Positions 18,301 to 26,035 of a stretch of 52,930 nt of DNA are shown here, piece by piece (the stretch's first letter is position 1; each line of letters begins with the position of its first letter). The stretch is from Alphaproteobacteria bacterium (GTDB lineage Bacteria; Pseudomonadota; Alphaproteobacteria; JAEULC01), in the NCBI GenBank assembly GCA_023150455.1, contig JAKLKW010000022.1, positions 1 through 52,930 of the forward strand, read 5' to 3'. The position numbers and the translations under genes were made by a program. The notes under the pieces are model-generated. The model was not told where the DNA came from. It ran no database searches and saw only the letters and a list, made by a program, of their open reading frames with translations.

Positions 18301-19690
18301 CGAGATCGTGCGCGGCCGGCTGGAAGGGCTCGGGCCCGTCACGGAGCGCGCCCTGGCGGCATCGCTCGGGCTCGACCTGAGCGAAGTGCAGGCCGCGCTC
18401 GCGGGGCTGGAGGTCGAGGGTTTCGCGCTGCGCGGTCAGTTCACGCCCGGCGGCAACGCGGAGGAATGGTGCGAGCGCCGCCTGCTGGCGCGCATCCACC
18501 AGTACACCGTCAAGCGCCTGAGGGCCGAGATCGAGCCCGTTTCCGCCGCGGATTTCCTGCGTTTCCTGCTGGAATGGCAGCGCGTGACCGACGACGCGCG
18601 CATGGAAGGGCCGGACGCGCTGGAGCAGGTCGTCTCCCAGCTCGAGGGCTTCGAGGCCCCGGCCGGCGCCTGGGAGACCGCGATCCTGCCGGCGCGCCTC
18701 GGCCGCTACGACCCGTCCTGGCTCGACGACCATTGCCTGGCCGGGCGCATCACCTGGGCGCGCCTCAGGCCGCGCGGCAGAAGCGGCGACGGCGCCGAGC
18801 GCAATGCCACGCCGGTGCGCACCACGCCGATCACGCTGTTCGCGCGCCGCCACGCGCGGTTCTGGGCGGCATTGGCGGCGGCCGACGAGGCGGCGCCGCA
18901 AGGCGCACCGGCGCGCGCGGTCCTGGGCCATCTGCGCCGGCACGGCGCGTCCTTCTTCGACGAGATGGTCGATGGCGCCGGGCTGCTGGCGCCGCAGGTC
19001 GAGGAGGCCGTGACCGAGCTGGTCGGGCTGGGACTGATCTCGTCGGACAGCTTCGCCGGCCTGCGCAACCTGCTATTGCCGGCGTACCGCCGCAAGAAGC
19101 CGGCCTTCGGCATGGCCGATGCCGGACGCTGGTCGGCTGCGCTGCCGCGGCCGGCAGTGCCTCCGGCGCGACCGGACGATGGCGAGGCCGTCGAGCATGT
19201 CGCCCGCCGGCTGCTGGCGCGCTACGGCGTCGTGTTCTGGCGCCTCCTGGAGCGCGAGGCTGACTGGCTGCCGCCCTGGCGCGACCTGCTGCGCGTCTAT
19301 CGCCGGCTCGAGGCGCGCGGCGAGATCCGCGGCGGCCGCTTCGTGGCCGAGCTGGCGGGCGAGCAGTTCGCCCTGCCCGACGCCGTCACCGCGCTCCGCG
19401 CCGTGCGCCGCCGGCCTGAGACCGGCGCGCTGATCCCGGTTTCAGGCGCCGATCCCTTGAACCTGGCCGGCATCCTGACGCCGGGACCGAAGCTGGCCGC
19501 GCTGACGGGCAACCGCCTGCTCTATCGCGACGGGCTGCCGATCGGCATGCTGGCCGGCGGCGACGTGCGGTTCCTCGAGACGCTCGAGCCGGCCGCCGAA
19601 TGGGAGGCCCGCAAGATCCTGCTGCACGGCCGCCCGCCGGCAGCGCCGGCGGTCCAGGGCCTGCCTACGCCTTCTCGCCATAGAGCTTGA
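15377..19690 (+). CDS. lhr: Lhr-type DEAD/DEAH helicase (full-length)
   Basis: A 1437-residue superfamily 2 ATP-dependent 3'-5' helicase of the Lhr family, linked to DNA repair. RecA-like domains come first: Walker A APTGSGKT (residues about 44-51), [23 protein letters not shown], Walker B VDEIHAL, GLSATQ, then [30 protein letters not shown] and QRIGRSGH. Next comes the Lhr core region ([22 protein letters not shown]). A long C-terminal region beyond residue 850 has winged-helix-like segments. This is the long form (about 1400-1500 residues), not the short ligase-associated form. The ATG at 15377 starts MPTSAFHPV. Its last 26 bases overlap the end of the convergent dehydrogenase gene. Confidence 0.93.
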   Translation: MPTSAFHPVVAAWFDRTYRAPTPAQAQAWQAIGAGRHTLVAAPTGSGKTLAAFMAAIDSLVRQGLAGELKDETTVVYVSPLRALSNDIQRNLEFPLAGIRDALRSSGLPEVEIRTAVRTGDTPTGERDRMRRRAPHILVTTPESLYVLLGSESGRRMLAATRTVIVDEIHALAPNKRGAHLALSLERLAALCPSGLLRIGLSATQKPIDLVAKFLVGPDAECAVIDTGHRRERDLALELPPVPLEPVMSGDAWQLVYDRLARLIEQHRTTLVFVNTRRLSERVTRQLTDRLGREHVAAHHGSLAREQRLDAEQRLKGGTLKALVATASLELGIDIGEVDLVCQLGSPRSIASFLQRIGRSGHAVDGTPKGRLFPLSRDELVECAALLDSVRRGELDRLAIPERPLDVLAQQIVAETAAADWNEDALYALMRRAWPYRDLEREDFESLVAMLAQGFSTRRGRRGALLHHDAVNFTLRGRRGARLTGLTSGGTIPDTADYHVLLEPENLLIGTVNEDFAVESLAGDIFQLGNHSYRILRVERGTVRVADAAGLTPNIPFWLGEAPGRTDELSASVSRLRSRLGGRLERDPSGRQAEAWLKSELGLDDAAADQLGEYLGSAHAVLGCLPTQDRLVFERFFDEAGGMQLVIHSPHGSRINRAWGLALRKRFCRKFNFELQAAATEDNIVLSLTTAHSFPLAEVARYLHSATIRDLLIQALLDAPMFMTRWRWVAGVSLALPRFRGGKKVAPQLMRMNAEDMITAIFPDQLACAENLPGDREIPDHPLVRQTIDDCLNEAMDFAGLERLLKGLESGAVQVVARDLAEPSPLAAEVLSARPFAYLDDAPLEERRTQAVMGRRWVSPESAADLGRLDAEAVARVRSEAWPAAENADELHDALVWLGFLTAEEAEADPRWRGWLAELARQKRACRLDTGPARLWVAAERLPQFQARWRAAALAPAIAAPAAYLRPWSAEEALVEIVRGRLEGLGPVTERALAASLGLDLSEVQAALAGLEVEGFALRGQFTPGGNAEEWCERRLLARIHQYTVKRLRAEIEPVSAADFLRFLLEWQRVTDDARMEGPDALEQVVSQLEGFEAPAGAWETAILPARLGRYDPSWLDDHCLAGRITWARLRPRGRSGDGAERNATPVRTTPITLFARRHARFWAALAAADEAAPQGAPARAVLGHLRRHGASFFDEMVDGAGLLAPQVEEAVTELVGLGLISSDSFAGLRNLLLPAYRRKKPAFGMADAGRWSAALPRPAVPPARPDDGEAVEHVARRLLARYGVVFWRLLEREADWLPPWRDLLRVYRRLEARGEIRGGRFVAELAGEQFALPDAVTALRAVRRRPETGALIPVSGADPLNLAGILTPGPKLAALTGNRLLYRDGLPIGMLAGGDVRFLETLEPAAEWEARKILLHGRPPAAPAVQGLPTPSRHRA

Positions 19691-20540
19691 ACACGGCCGC
19701 GTCGTCCTCGCGGCCCAGGCCCCGGGCGCTGGCGGTCTTGAACTGGCGGTGCGCGGCGGCGGCGATCGGCAGGGTCATCGTCAGCGCCTCGCCGGTCTCG
19801 AGCACGATGCCGAGGTCCTTGACGAAGATGTCGACCGCGGAGCGCGGCTTGAAGTCGTTGTCGATGATGTGCGGCACGCGGTTCTGGAACATCCAGGACG
19901 AGCCGGCGCTGTTCGAGATCACCTCGTAGAGCACCTTGCCGTCGATGCCGGCGCGCATGCCCAGCGCCATCGCCTCGGCCGCGGCGGCGATGTGCACGCC
20001 GGCGAGCAGCTGGTTGACCATCTTGACGCGCGAGCCGGTGCCGGGCTTGTCGCCCAGCCGGTAGACCTTGGTCGCGATGGCGTCGAGAAAGGGCTGGGCG
20101 CGCGCGAAAGCTTCCTGCGGCCCCGACGCCATGATCGTCATCTCGCCCGCCTCCGCCTTGGCAGCGCCGCCGGAGACCGGCGCGTCGAGCATCAGGACGC
20201 CCATGGCGCCAAGCCGCTCGGACAGCTTCTCGGCGAACAGCGGCGGCACCGTTGCGCAGGCGACGACCACGCCGCCCCGCCCGAGCGTGGCGGCAGCGCC
20301 GTTCGGCCCGAACAGCACCTCTTCGGTCTGATCCGCGTTGACGACGAAGGTGAACAGCACCGCGGCGCCGCGCGCGCCTTCCTCAGGCGTGGCGGCCGGG
20401 ACGCCGCCCGCGCCGGCGAAGCGCTGCAGCACGTCCGGCCTGACGTCGACGCCGCGCACGCGTTTGCCCGCTCGCAGCAGCGACGCGGCGGCGCCGTATC
20501 CCATGGAGCCCAGGCCGATGACACAGGCGTCGCCGCTCAT
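19665..20540 (-). CDS. ltnD: 3-hydroxyisobutyrate dehydrogenase family protein, probable L-threonate dehydrogenase
   Basis: A 291-residue NAD-dependent beta-hydroxyacid dehydrogenase. The N-terminal Rossmann motif is [10 protein letters not shown]. The substrate motif [19 protein letters not shown] and the catalytic-lysine region [23 protein letters not shown] are intact. The stretches [11 protein letters not shown] and [13 protein letters not shown] resemble LtnD, which oxidises L-threonate to 2-oxotetronate in four-carbon acid sugar use. The partner enzymes (LtnK, LtnC) are not nearby, so the substrate is tentative. The ATG at 20540 (MSGDACVIG) begins directly at the Rossmann fold; the longer in-frame start at 20618 lacks support. 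The 3' end overlaps lhr. Confidence 0.8.
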   Translation of the reverse strand: MSGDACVIGLGSMGYGAAASLLRAGKRVRGVDVRPDVLQRFAGAGGVPAATPEEGARGAAVLFTFVVNADQTEEVLFGPNGAAATLGRGGVVVACATVPPLFAEKLSERLGAMGVLMLDAPVSGGAAKAEAGEMTIMASGPQEAFARAQPFLDAIATKVYRLGDKPGTGSRVKMVNQLLAGVHIAAAAEAMALGMRAGIDGKVLYEVISNSAGSSWMFQNRVPHIIDNDFKPRSAVDIFVKDLGIVLETGEALTMTLPIAAAAHRQFKTASARGLGREDDAAVFKLYGEKA

Positions 20541-20716
20541 GCGCGTTCCCTTCGAGGCGAATCGATGCCGGATCGTGGCATTCCCGGCCGGGAACGTCGA
20601 GCATGATGCGCGCCTCAACGGGAAGTGATCGTCCCGTCAGCGACATGCGCGCAGGGCGGACGCTATCATTCGGCCTCGGCGCCGCCGGGGCACCGCCAGC
20701 CATGAAGGAAATCACG

Positions 20717-22198
20717 ATGTTGTCACGTCGCCGCCTCGCGGTCCGGCTGCTCGCCTTCGGGCTCGTCCTGCTGCCCTTGGTCGCGGCCCGGGCCGCCGAG
20801 CCGCCACTGCCGTCGGACGCCACGACCTCGCGCACGCTGAAGCTCAAGGACCGCGAGATCGCCTATACCGCCATCGCCGGCACGCTGCCGCTCGCCAATG
20901 CCAAGGGCGAGAACGTGGCCGAGATGGCCTATGTCGCCTATCGCCGCGACGACGCGACGCAGGCGGGCCGGCCGATCACCTTCGTGTTCAACGGCGGTCC
21001 GGGCGCGGCGTCGGCCTATCTGCACCTGGGCGCGCTGGGACCGCGGGTGATCGATCTGGGCGACGGCCGCGCGCCGCCGAACGGCGAGGCGAGGCTGATC
21101 GACAACAGGGACACCTGGCTCGACACGACCGACCTCGTGTTCGTCGACCCGGTCGGCACCGGCTACAGCCGGCCGACCGTGGCTGAGGACGAGGCCAGGA
21201 ACCTGTTCTGGGGCGTGCGCCAGGACCTCGACGCGATCGGCGCCTTCATGCGCCGGGCGCTGGCCAGGCTCGACCGGGTCGGCGCGCCGGTCTTCCTGGT
21301 CGGCGAGAGCTACGGCGGGTTCCGCGCCGCGCGGCTGCCCGAGCACCTGGCCGGGCACGAGGGCATCGCGGTGCGCGGCATCGTGCTGGTCTCGCCCGCG
21401 CTCGAGTTCTCGCTGATGGACGCCGACGCGTTCAATCCGCTGCCCTGGGCGCTGCGCCTGCCGTCGCTGGCGGCGGTCCATCTGGAGGCGCAGGGCAAGC
21501 TCACGCGTGCCGCGCTCGCCGAGGTCGAGCGCTTCGCGCTCGGTCCCTACGTCACCGCGCTGGTGGCGCCCGACCGCGAGCGCGCCGCGGACGAGAAGCT
21601 GCACGCGGCGCTCGCCCACTACCTCGGCCTGCCGGCCGAGACGATCATGCGCTGGCGCGCCCGCGTGCCGCTGGACGCGTACATCAAGGAGATCCGCCGT
21701 CGCGACGGCAAGCTCGCCAGCCGCTATGACGGCTCGGTCGCCGGACCCGACCCGTATCCGTCCGCGTCGTCGCCGCAGAGCGGCGATCCCGTGCTCGAGG
21801 GACTGACCGCGCCGCTGACGACGGCCTTCGTCACCTATGCGCGCGACGAGCTTGGCTTCAAGACCGAGCGGCGCTACGCCCTGCTGAATGGCGAGATCTC
21901 CGGCCGCTGGGACTGGGGCCGGCGCGGCCGCGGCCGTGCCGCCGGCACCAGCGACGCGCTCAGCAAGGCGCTGTCGCTCGACAGCCGGCTCAAGGTCGTC
22001 GTGGCGCACGGCATGACCGACCTGGTGACGCCGTACCTCGCGAGCCGCTACGTGATCGACCACCTGCCCGACGCGCTGACGCGCGGGCGCGTGACGCTTG
22101 CCGTCTATCCCGGCGGCCACATGATGTATTTCCGCCCCGGCTCGCGCGCCGAGCTGCGCCGCGACGTGCAGAAGCTGTACGAGGGAGCGGCGGAGTAG
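20717..22198 (+). CDS. S10 family serine carboxypeptidase
   Basis: A 493-residue secreted alpha/beta-hydrolase peptidase of the S10 (carboxypeptidase Y-like) family. The N terminus is a signal peptide (LSRRRLAVRLLAFGLVLLP, ending ARAAEP). Family motifs are FVFNGGPGAAS (oxyanion hole), VFVDPVGTGYSRP, the nucleophile GESYGGFRA, the catalytic Asp region HGMTDLVTP and the catalytic His in PGGHMMYF. Substrates are C-terminal residues of peptides, probably in the periplasm. I chose the ATG at 20717, preceded by AAGGAAATC; an ATG at 20702 is also possible. It is convergent with the ATC-hydrolase gene. Confidence 0.9.
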   Translation: MLSRRRLAVRLLAFGLVLLPLVAARAAEPPLPSDATTSRTLKLKDREIAYTAIAGTLPLANAKGENVAEMAYVAYRRDDATQAGRPITFVFNGGPGAASAYLHLGALGPRVIDLGDGRAPPNGEARLIDNRDTWLDTTDLVFVDPVGTGYSRPTVAEDEARNLFWGVRQDLDAIGAFMRRALARLDRVGAPVFLVGESYGGFRAARLPEHLAGHEGIAVRGIVLVSPALEFSLMDADAFNPLPWALRLPSLAAVHLEAQGKLTRAALAEVERFALGPYVTALVAPDRERAADEKLHAALAHYLGLPAETIMRWRARVPLDAYIKEIRRRDGKLASRYDGSVAGPDPYPSASSPQSGDPVLEGLTAPLTTAFVTYARDELGFKTERRYALLNGEISGRWDWGRRGRGRAAGTSDALSKALSLDSRLKVVVAHGMTDLVTPYLASRYVIDHLPDALTRGRVTLAVYPGGHMMYFRPGSRAELRRDVQKLYEGAAE

Positions 22199-22228
22199 AG
22201 GTCCCCGGCCACCCGCGCCCGGCGAGGG

Positions 22229-22720
22229 TCAGGATTCCTCGTACGTGTAGTCGAAGTCGCAGTGGCCGGCGCCCTGCATGATCGTCTGCGTGCGCTTGAG
22301 CTTGAGCCGCCTGTCGTAGCCCTCGCAGAACGTCGCGTCGCGCTGGCACGACAGCAGGTGCCCGATCTCGCCCAGGCCCATCTCGCGATACATCTCGGCG
22401 TAGCGGCAGCGCGTCACGTGATAGACGTAGCGCTTGTCGGTCTGCTCCTTGACCTCGATCTCGAGCGCGCCGCCGAGCTTCCACTGCGACTGGCGCTCGA
22501 CGAAGGTCCGCATCGAGGTCCGGCCGCCGGCCTTGGCGGCGAATTCCGCCGCCTGCTCGACCGACGAGGCGCGCACGGCCTCGGCCACGGTCCGGCGCGC
22601 GACCTCCTCGCCGTGGCTTCGCTTCAGCGTGTCGTAGACGTGCTTGAGGATCGCCGCCTCGATCCGGCGGCGCTCGAGCATCGGGATCGGAGCGGCCGGT
22701 CCGGGTGCCGGGTCTGTCAC
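22229..22720 (-). CDS. L-2-amino-thiazoline-4-carboxylate (ATC) hydrolase family protein
   Basis: A 163-residue soluble protein. The C-terminal half matches the ATC hydrolase family: RCRYAEMYREMGL, IGHLLSCQRDATF, LKRTQTIMQGAGHCDFDY, with three conserved cysteines. In Pseudomonas the founding enzyme opens the thiazoline ring of ATC to give N-carbamoyl-L-cysteine, which a second amidohydrolase turns into cysteine. No such amidohydrolase is in the window, and many family members have unknown substrates. It is the last gene of the ABC-importer operon, 31 bases after the second permease, so its substrate may be what the importer brings in (inference). Confidence 0.82.
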   Translation of the reverse strand: MTDPAPGPAAPIPMLERRRIEAAILKHVYDTLKRSHGEEVARRTVAEAVRASSVEQAAEFAAKAGGRTSMRTFVERQSQWKLGGALEIEVKEQTDKRYVYHVTRCRYAEMYREMGLGEIGHLLSCQRDATFCEGYDRRLKLKRTQTIMQGAGHCDFDYTYEES

Positions 22721-22751
22721 GTGCGCCTCCCAGGCGGTCGATGCGGGGCCG

Positions 22752-23477
22752 TCAATGCACCAGCGCGGCCTCTTCCTTCACGGCGGCGCCGGGCGCGTCG
22801 CGCAGATGCGGCGACAGCCACCATTCCACCTGCTTGACCGCACGGGTCAAGAGGAAGTTGATCAGGAGATAGATGCTGCCGGCGACGACGAAGACCTCGA
22901 CCGCGCGATAGGTCTCGGAGATGATCTTGTGCGCGATGCCGGTCACCTCCATCAGCGTGATGATGCTGGCGAGCGAGGTGGCCTTGACCATCAGGATCAT
23001 CTCGTTGCCGTAGGCCGGCAGCGCCTGCCTGAGCGCGATCGGCAGGGTGATGCGCCGCATCAGCAGCCAGCCCGACATGCCCGCGGCGCGCCCCGCCTCG
23101 ATCTGGCCCCAGGGCACCGACTGGATGCCGCCGCGGATGATCTCGCTGCCATAGGCCGCCGTGTTCAAGGTGAAGGCCAGGATGGCGCACCAATAGGGCT
23201 GGCGCAGGAACGGCCAGAGGAAGCTGGCGCGGATCTCGGGGAACTGGCTGAGGCCGTAGTAGATCAGGAACACCTGGACCAGCAGCGGCGTGCCCCGGAA
23301 GAAGAAGACATAGCCGGCCGCCGCCCGGCTGAGCGGTGCCAGGGGCGACAGGCGCGCCAGTGCGACGAGCACCGCCAGCACGAACCCGATCGCGAGCGAT
23401 ACCGTCACGAGCTGGAACAGCAGCGGCACGCCCTCGACCAGCTTGCCCAGCGTCTCCCACATGAAGCGCGGGTCCAT
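22752..23477 (-). CDS. Polar amino-acid ABC transporter permease (HisM/OccM type)
   Basis: A 241-residue inner-membrane permease with about five hydrophobic segments. The family features are FFRGTPLLVQVFLIYYG, AYGSEIIRGGIQSVPWGQIEAG (EAA loop, contacting the ATPase) and LPAYGNEMILMVKATSL. It pairs with the adjacent permease to form the membrane channel. AGGAGGGCGTGAAG precedes the ATG at 23477; the first permease's stop lies just three bases upstream, so translation is probably coupled. Substrate class (polar or basic amino acid) is from the family only. Confidence 0.92.
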   Translation of the reverse strand: MDPRFMWETLGKLVEGVPLLFQLVTVSLAIGFVLAVLVALARLSPLAPLSRAAAGYVFFFRGTPLLVQVFLIYYGLSQFPEIRASFLWPFLRQPYWCAILAFTLNTAAYGSEIIRGGIQSVPWGQIEAGRAAGMSGWLLMRRITLPIALRQALPAYGNEMILMVKATSLASIITLMEVTGIAHKIISETYRAVEVFVVAGSIYLLINFLLTRAVKQVEWWLSPHLRDAPGAAVKEEAALVH

Positions 23478-23479
23478 CT

Positions 23480-24184
23480 TCACGCCCTCCTGACGCCGCG
23501 CGCGGCCCAGCGCTCGGCGCGCGCAAAGCCCAGGCCCGAGACCGTGGTGAGGATCAGGTAGAGCACGCAGGCCGCGGCGTAGAAGGTGAAGGGCTGCTTG
23601 GTCGATCCGGCGCCGACCGTCGCCTGGCGCATGATCTCGACCAGGCCGGTCACCGAGATCAGCGCGGTTTCCTTGAGCGCCAGCTGCCAGACGTTGCCCA
23701 GGCTCGGGAGCGCGTAGCGCAGCACCTGCGGCGCCACGATCCGGCGGAACATGACGGACCGCGACATGCCGTAGGCCTTGGCCGCCTCGATCTGCCCGGG
23801 ATGGACGGCGAGCACCGCGCCGCGGATCACCTCGGTCGAGTAGGCGCCGTTCACGATGCCGATGGCGACCGCGCCGGTGGCGAAGGCGTTGATCTCGATA
23901 TAGCCGGTATGGCCGAAGATGCGCGCCACGTACATCAGCGCCCCGCTGCCGCCGAAGAACAGCAGGTAGATCACCAGGAGCTCGGGGATGCCGCGCAGGA
24001 CGGTCGTGTAGGCGTCGGCGGCGGCCTGGAGCGCACGGAACCGGCTGAGCTTGGCGGCGGCGCCGCCCGAGCCGACGACGAGGCCGAGCAGGAAGGCGCA
24101 CAGCGCGACGGCCAGGGTCATGCCGGCGGCGCGGACCAGCTCGTCGCCCCAGCCCTGGTCGCCCCAGCCGAGCAGTTGGATCAC
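23480..24184 (-). CDS. Polar amino-acid ABC transporter permease (HisQ/OccQ type)
   Basis: A 234-residue inner-membrane permease starting at a GTG. It shows TTVLRGIPELLVIYLLFFG, the EAA loop STEVIRGAVLAVHPGQIEAAKAYGM, and LPSLGNVWQLALKETALIS. About five transmembrane segments are visible. It resembles HisQ/OccQ permeases for basic amino acids or opines. It lies 56 bases after the binding-protein gene, with a strong stem-loop in that gap, and is directly followed by the second permease. Confidence 0.92.
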   Translation of the reverse strand: MIQLLGWGDQGWGDELVRAAGMTLAVALCAFLLGLVVGSGGAAAKLSRFRALQAAADAYTTVLRGIPELLVIYLLFFGGSGALMYVARIFGHTGYIEINAFATGAVAIGIVNGAYSTEVIRGAVLAVHPGQIEAAKAYGMSRSVMFRRIVAPQVLRYALPSLGNVWQLALKETALISVTGLVEIMRQATVGAGSTKQPFTFYAAACVLYLILTTVSGLGFARAERWAARGVRRA

Positions 24185-24200
24185 GGCATCACGTGGATGC

Positions 24201-24230
24201 CGGCGGAACCGCGGTCAGGCGGTTCCGCCG
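24201..24230 (-). terminator. Stem-loop between binding-protein and permease genes
   Basis: Perfect 12-base inverted repeat (CGGCGGAACCGC and its complement at 24219-24230) with a six-base loop, starting 10 bases after the binding-protein stop codon. No U-tract follows in the reading direction. Such stem-loops after binding-protein genes commonly act as partial terminators or protect the upstream mRNA from exonucleases, giving excess binding protein over permease. Confidence 0.65.
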
Positions 24231-24240
24231 GCGTCGCGTC

Positions 24241-25086
24241 TTATTGCTCGGGCGTGATGTCGAACTTGAACCACTTCATCGACAGCTTCTTCACCGTACC
24301 GTCCTTGGCGGCCGCGGTGATCGCCCCGTCGAACATCTTCTTGAGGTCGGCGTCGGCCTTGCGGATCCCGGCGCCGACGCCGGCGCCGAACGGCCCGCCG
24401 GTGAAGGTCGGGCCGACCGTCACCAGGTCCTTGCCCGCGGGCTTGGCGAGCAGCGGCTTCCAATAGCCGATCGAGGCATAGGCGCCGTCGATGCGGCCCG
24501 CGGTCAGGTCGAGATCGTGCTGCTCGGTGGTCTTGTAGGTGCGGATGTCGACGATGCCCTTGAAATAGGCCTCGAGGAAGTTGGCGTGGGTGGTCGAGAC
24601 CTGCGCGCCGATGACCTTGCCCTTGAGGGCCGCCTTCAGCTTCTCGACCTGCTTCTCGGCCTCGGCCTTGTTCTTGTCCAGGTCGTAGTTCTTGTCGGTC
24701 GGGATCTTGGCGAGCGGGCTCGACTTCAGGACCGCCAGCATCGCGGGCGTCTGCGCATAGGGGACCGAGAAATCGATCACCTCCTTGCGCTTCGCCGTGA
24801 TCGACATGCCGGCGATGATCACGTCGTACTTGCCGGCGGTGAGGCTGGGGATGATGCCGTCCCAGTCCTGCGCGACGATCTCGCACTCGACCTTCATGCG
24901 CTTGCACAGGTCGTTGGCCAGGTCGACCTCGAAGCCCTCGAGCTTGCCCTGGGCGTTGGTGAAGTTCCAGGGCTCGTACGCGCCCTCGGTCGCGATCTTG
25001 ACCTTCTTCCAGTCCTTGGCCTCGGCGGCGCCCGCGGTGGCGGCGAGCGCGAGGCCCGCGACGACGGCGATCAGACGTTGCTGCAT
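24241..25086 (-). CDS. Polar amino-acid ABC transporter substrate-binding protein
   Basis: A 281-residue periplasmic binding protein of the family-3 (ArgT/HisJ-like) solute-binding group. The signal peptide is MQQRLIAVVAGLALAATAGAAEA. The mature start KVKIATEGAYEPWNF, then GFEVDLANDLCKRM, AGKYDVIIAGMSIT and the DFSVPY motif are typical. A charged insert (DLDKNKAEAEKQVEKLKA region) resembles those in arginine/lysine/ornithine binders. GGGGAGATCC precedes the ATG at 25086. The operon partners are an ATPase upstream and two permeases downstream. The ligand is not known. Confidence 0.93.
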   Translation of the reverse strand: MQQRLIAVVAGLALAATAGAAEAKDWKKVKIATEGAYEPWNFTNAQGKLEGFEVDLANDLCKRMKVECEIVAQDWDGIIPSLTAGKYDVIIAGMSITAKRKEVIDFSVPYAQTPAMLAVLKSSPLAKIPTDKNYDLDKNKAEAEKQVEKLKAALKGKVIGAQVSTTHANFLEAYFKGIVDIRTYKTTEQHDLDLTAGRIDGAYASIGYWKPLLAKPAGKDLVTVGPTFTGGPFGAGVGAGIRKADADLKKMFDGAITAAAKDGTVKKLSMKWFKFDITPEQ

Positions 25087-25195
25087 GTTGGATCTCCCCG
25101 TTCCTCGTCGATCGAAAAGGTTTCGTTCTCGTGACACAAGCTTCACCATCGCGGCAGGCGCCGTCAAGCGGACGGAGAGTGCTCGGTTGCCGCCC

Positions 25196-25960
25196 TCAAT
25201 AATGGCTGGCGATGAACTGGCCGCAGCGCTCCGAGCGGGGCGCGACCAGCACCTCGCCCGGCGGCCCTTCCTCCTCGATCCGCCCTTCGTGCAGGAAGAT
25301 GGTGCGGGTCGACACTTCGCGCGCGAAGCGCAGCTCGTGCGTGACGATCAGCATGGTGCGGCCCTCGAGCGCGAGCTGGCGGATGACGCGCAGCACCTCG
25401 CCGACGAGCTCGGGGTCGAGCGCCGAGGTCGGCTCGTCGAACAGCAGCAGCTGCGGGCGCATGGCGAGCGCGCGGGCGATCGCGGCGCGCTGCTGCTGGC
25501 CGCCGGAGAGATGCACCGGGTAGTGGTCGCGCTTGTCGGCGATGCCGACCTTGTCGAGCAGCGCCATGGCCTCCTCGACGCACTCGGCGCGCGGCCGCTT
25601 CTGCACGTGCACCGGCGCCTCGATGACGTTCTCCAGCACGGTCATGTGGGTCCACAGGTTGAAGCTCTGGAACACCATGCCGAGATGGGTGCGCATGCGG
25701 TCGACCTGGCGCCGGTCGGGCGCCGCCGCGCGGCCGTTGCGCCCGGGCCCGAGCACGATGTGCTCGCTGCCGACCCGGATCTCGCCCTGGTCGGGCGTCT
25801 CCAACATGTTGATGCAACGCAATAAAGTGCTCTTGCCCGAGCCGCTGGCGCCGATGATGGAGATCACGTCCCCCTCGGCCCCGGCGAGCGATATGCCCTT
25901 CAGCACCTCGAGCGCGCCGAAGCGCTTGTGGATGTCCTTGATCTCGAAGGCGGGCGTCAT
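25196..25960 (-). CDS. Polar amino-acid ABC transporter ATP-binding protein
   Basis: A 254-residue cytosolic ATPase of the HisP/OccP type. Walker A is GASGSGKST, the Q-loop is GMVFQSFNLW, the signature is LSGGQQQRAAIARAL, Walker B is LLLFDEPTSALD and the switch histidine is in VTHELRFA. The HisP-type insertion before the Q-loop (GPGRNGRAAAPDRRQVDR) is present. I chose the ATG at 25960 (MTPAFEIKDI), which starts at the ABC domain; a longer frame to 26026 lacks support. It lies 75 bases after the dehydratase gene and 109 bases before the binding-protein gene. Confidence 0.94.
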   Translation of the reverse strand: MTPAFEIKDIHKRFGALEVLKGISLAGAEGDVISIIGASGSGKSTLLRCINMLETPDQGEIRVGSEHIVLGPGRNGRAAAPDRRQVDRMRTHLGMVFQSFNLWTHMTVLENVIEAPVHVQKRPRAECVEEAMALLDKVGIADKRDHYPVHLSGGQQQRAAIARALAMRPQLLLFDEPTSALDPELVGEVLRVIRQLALEGRTMLIVTHELRFAREVSTRTIFLHEGRIEEEGPPGEVLVAPRSERCGQFIASHY

Positions 25961-26035
25961 GGCGGCAGGTCCAGGCAGGAATGGTGCCAGAGTAGGACGA
26001 AATCCCGTAGCCGCGAAAGGCCGCACTTGGCCCGG

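Noticed and set aside
15365..18943. Minus-strand open frame of about 1190 codons
   Set aside because: Fully antisense to lhr, with no recognisable domains and a shadow-type composition.
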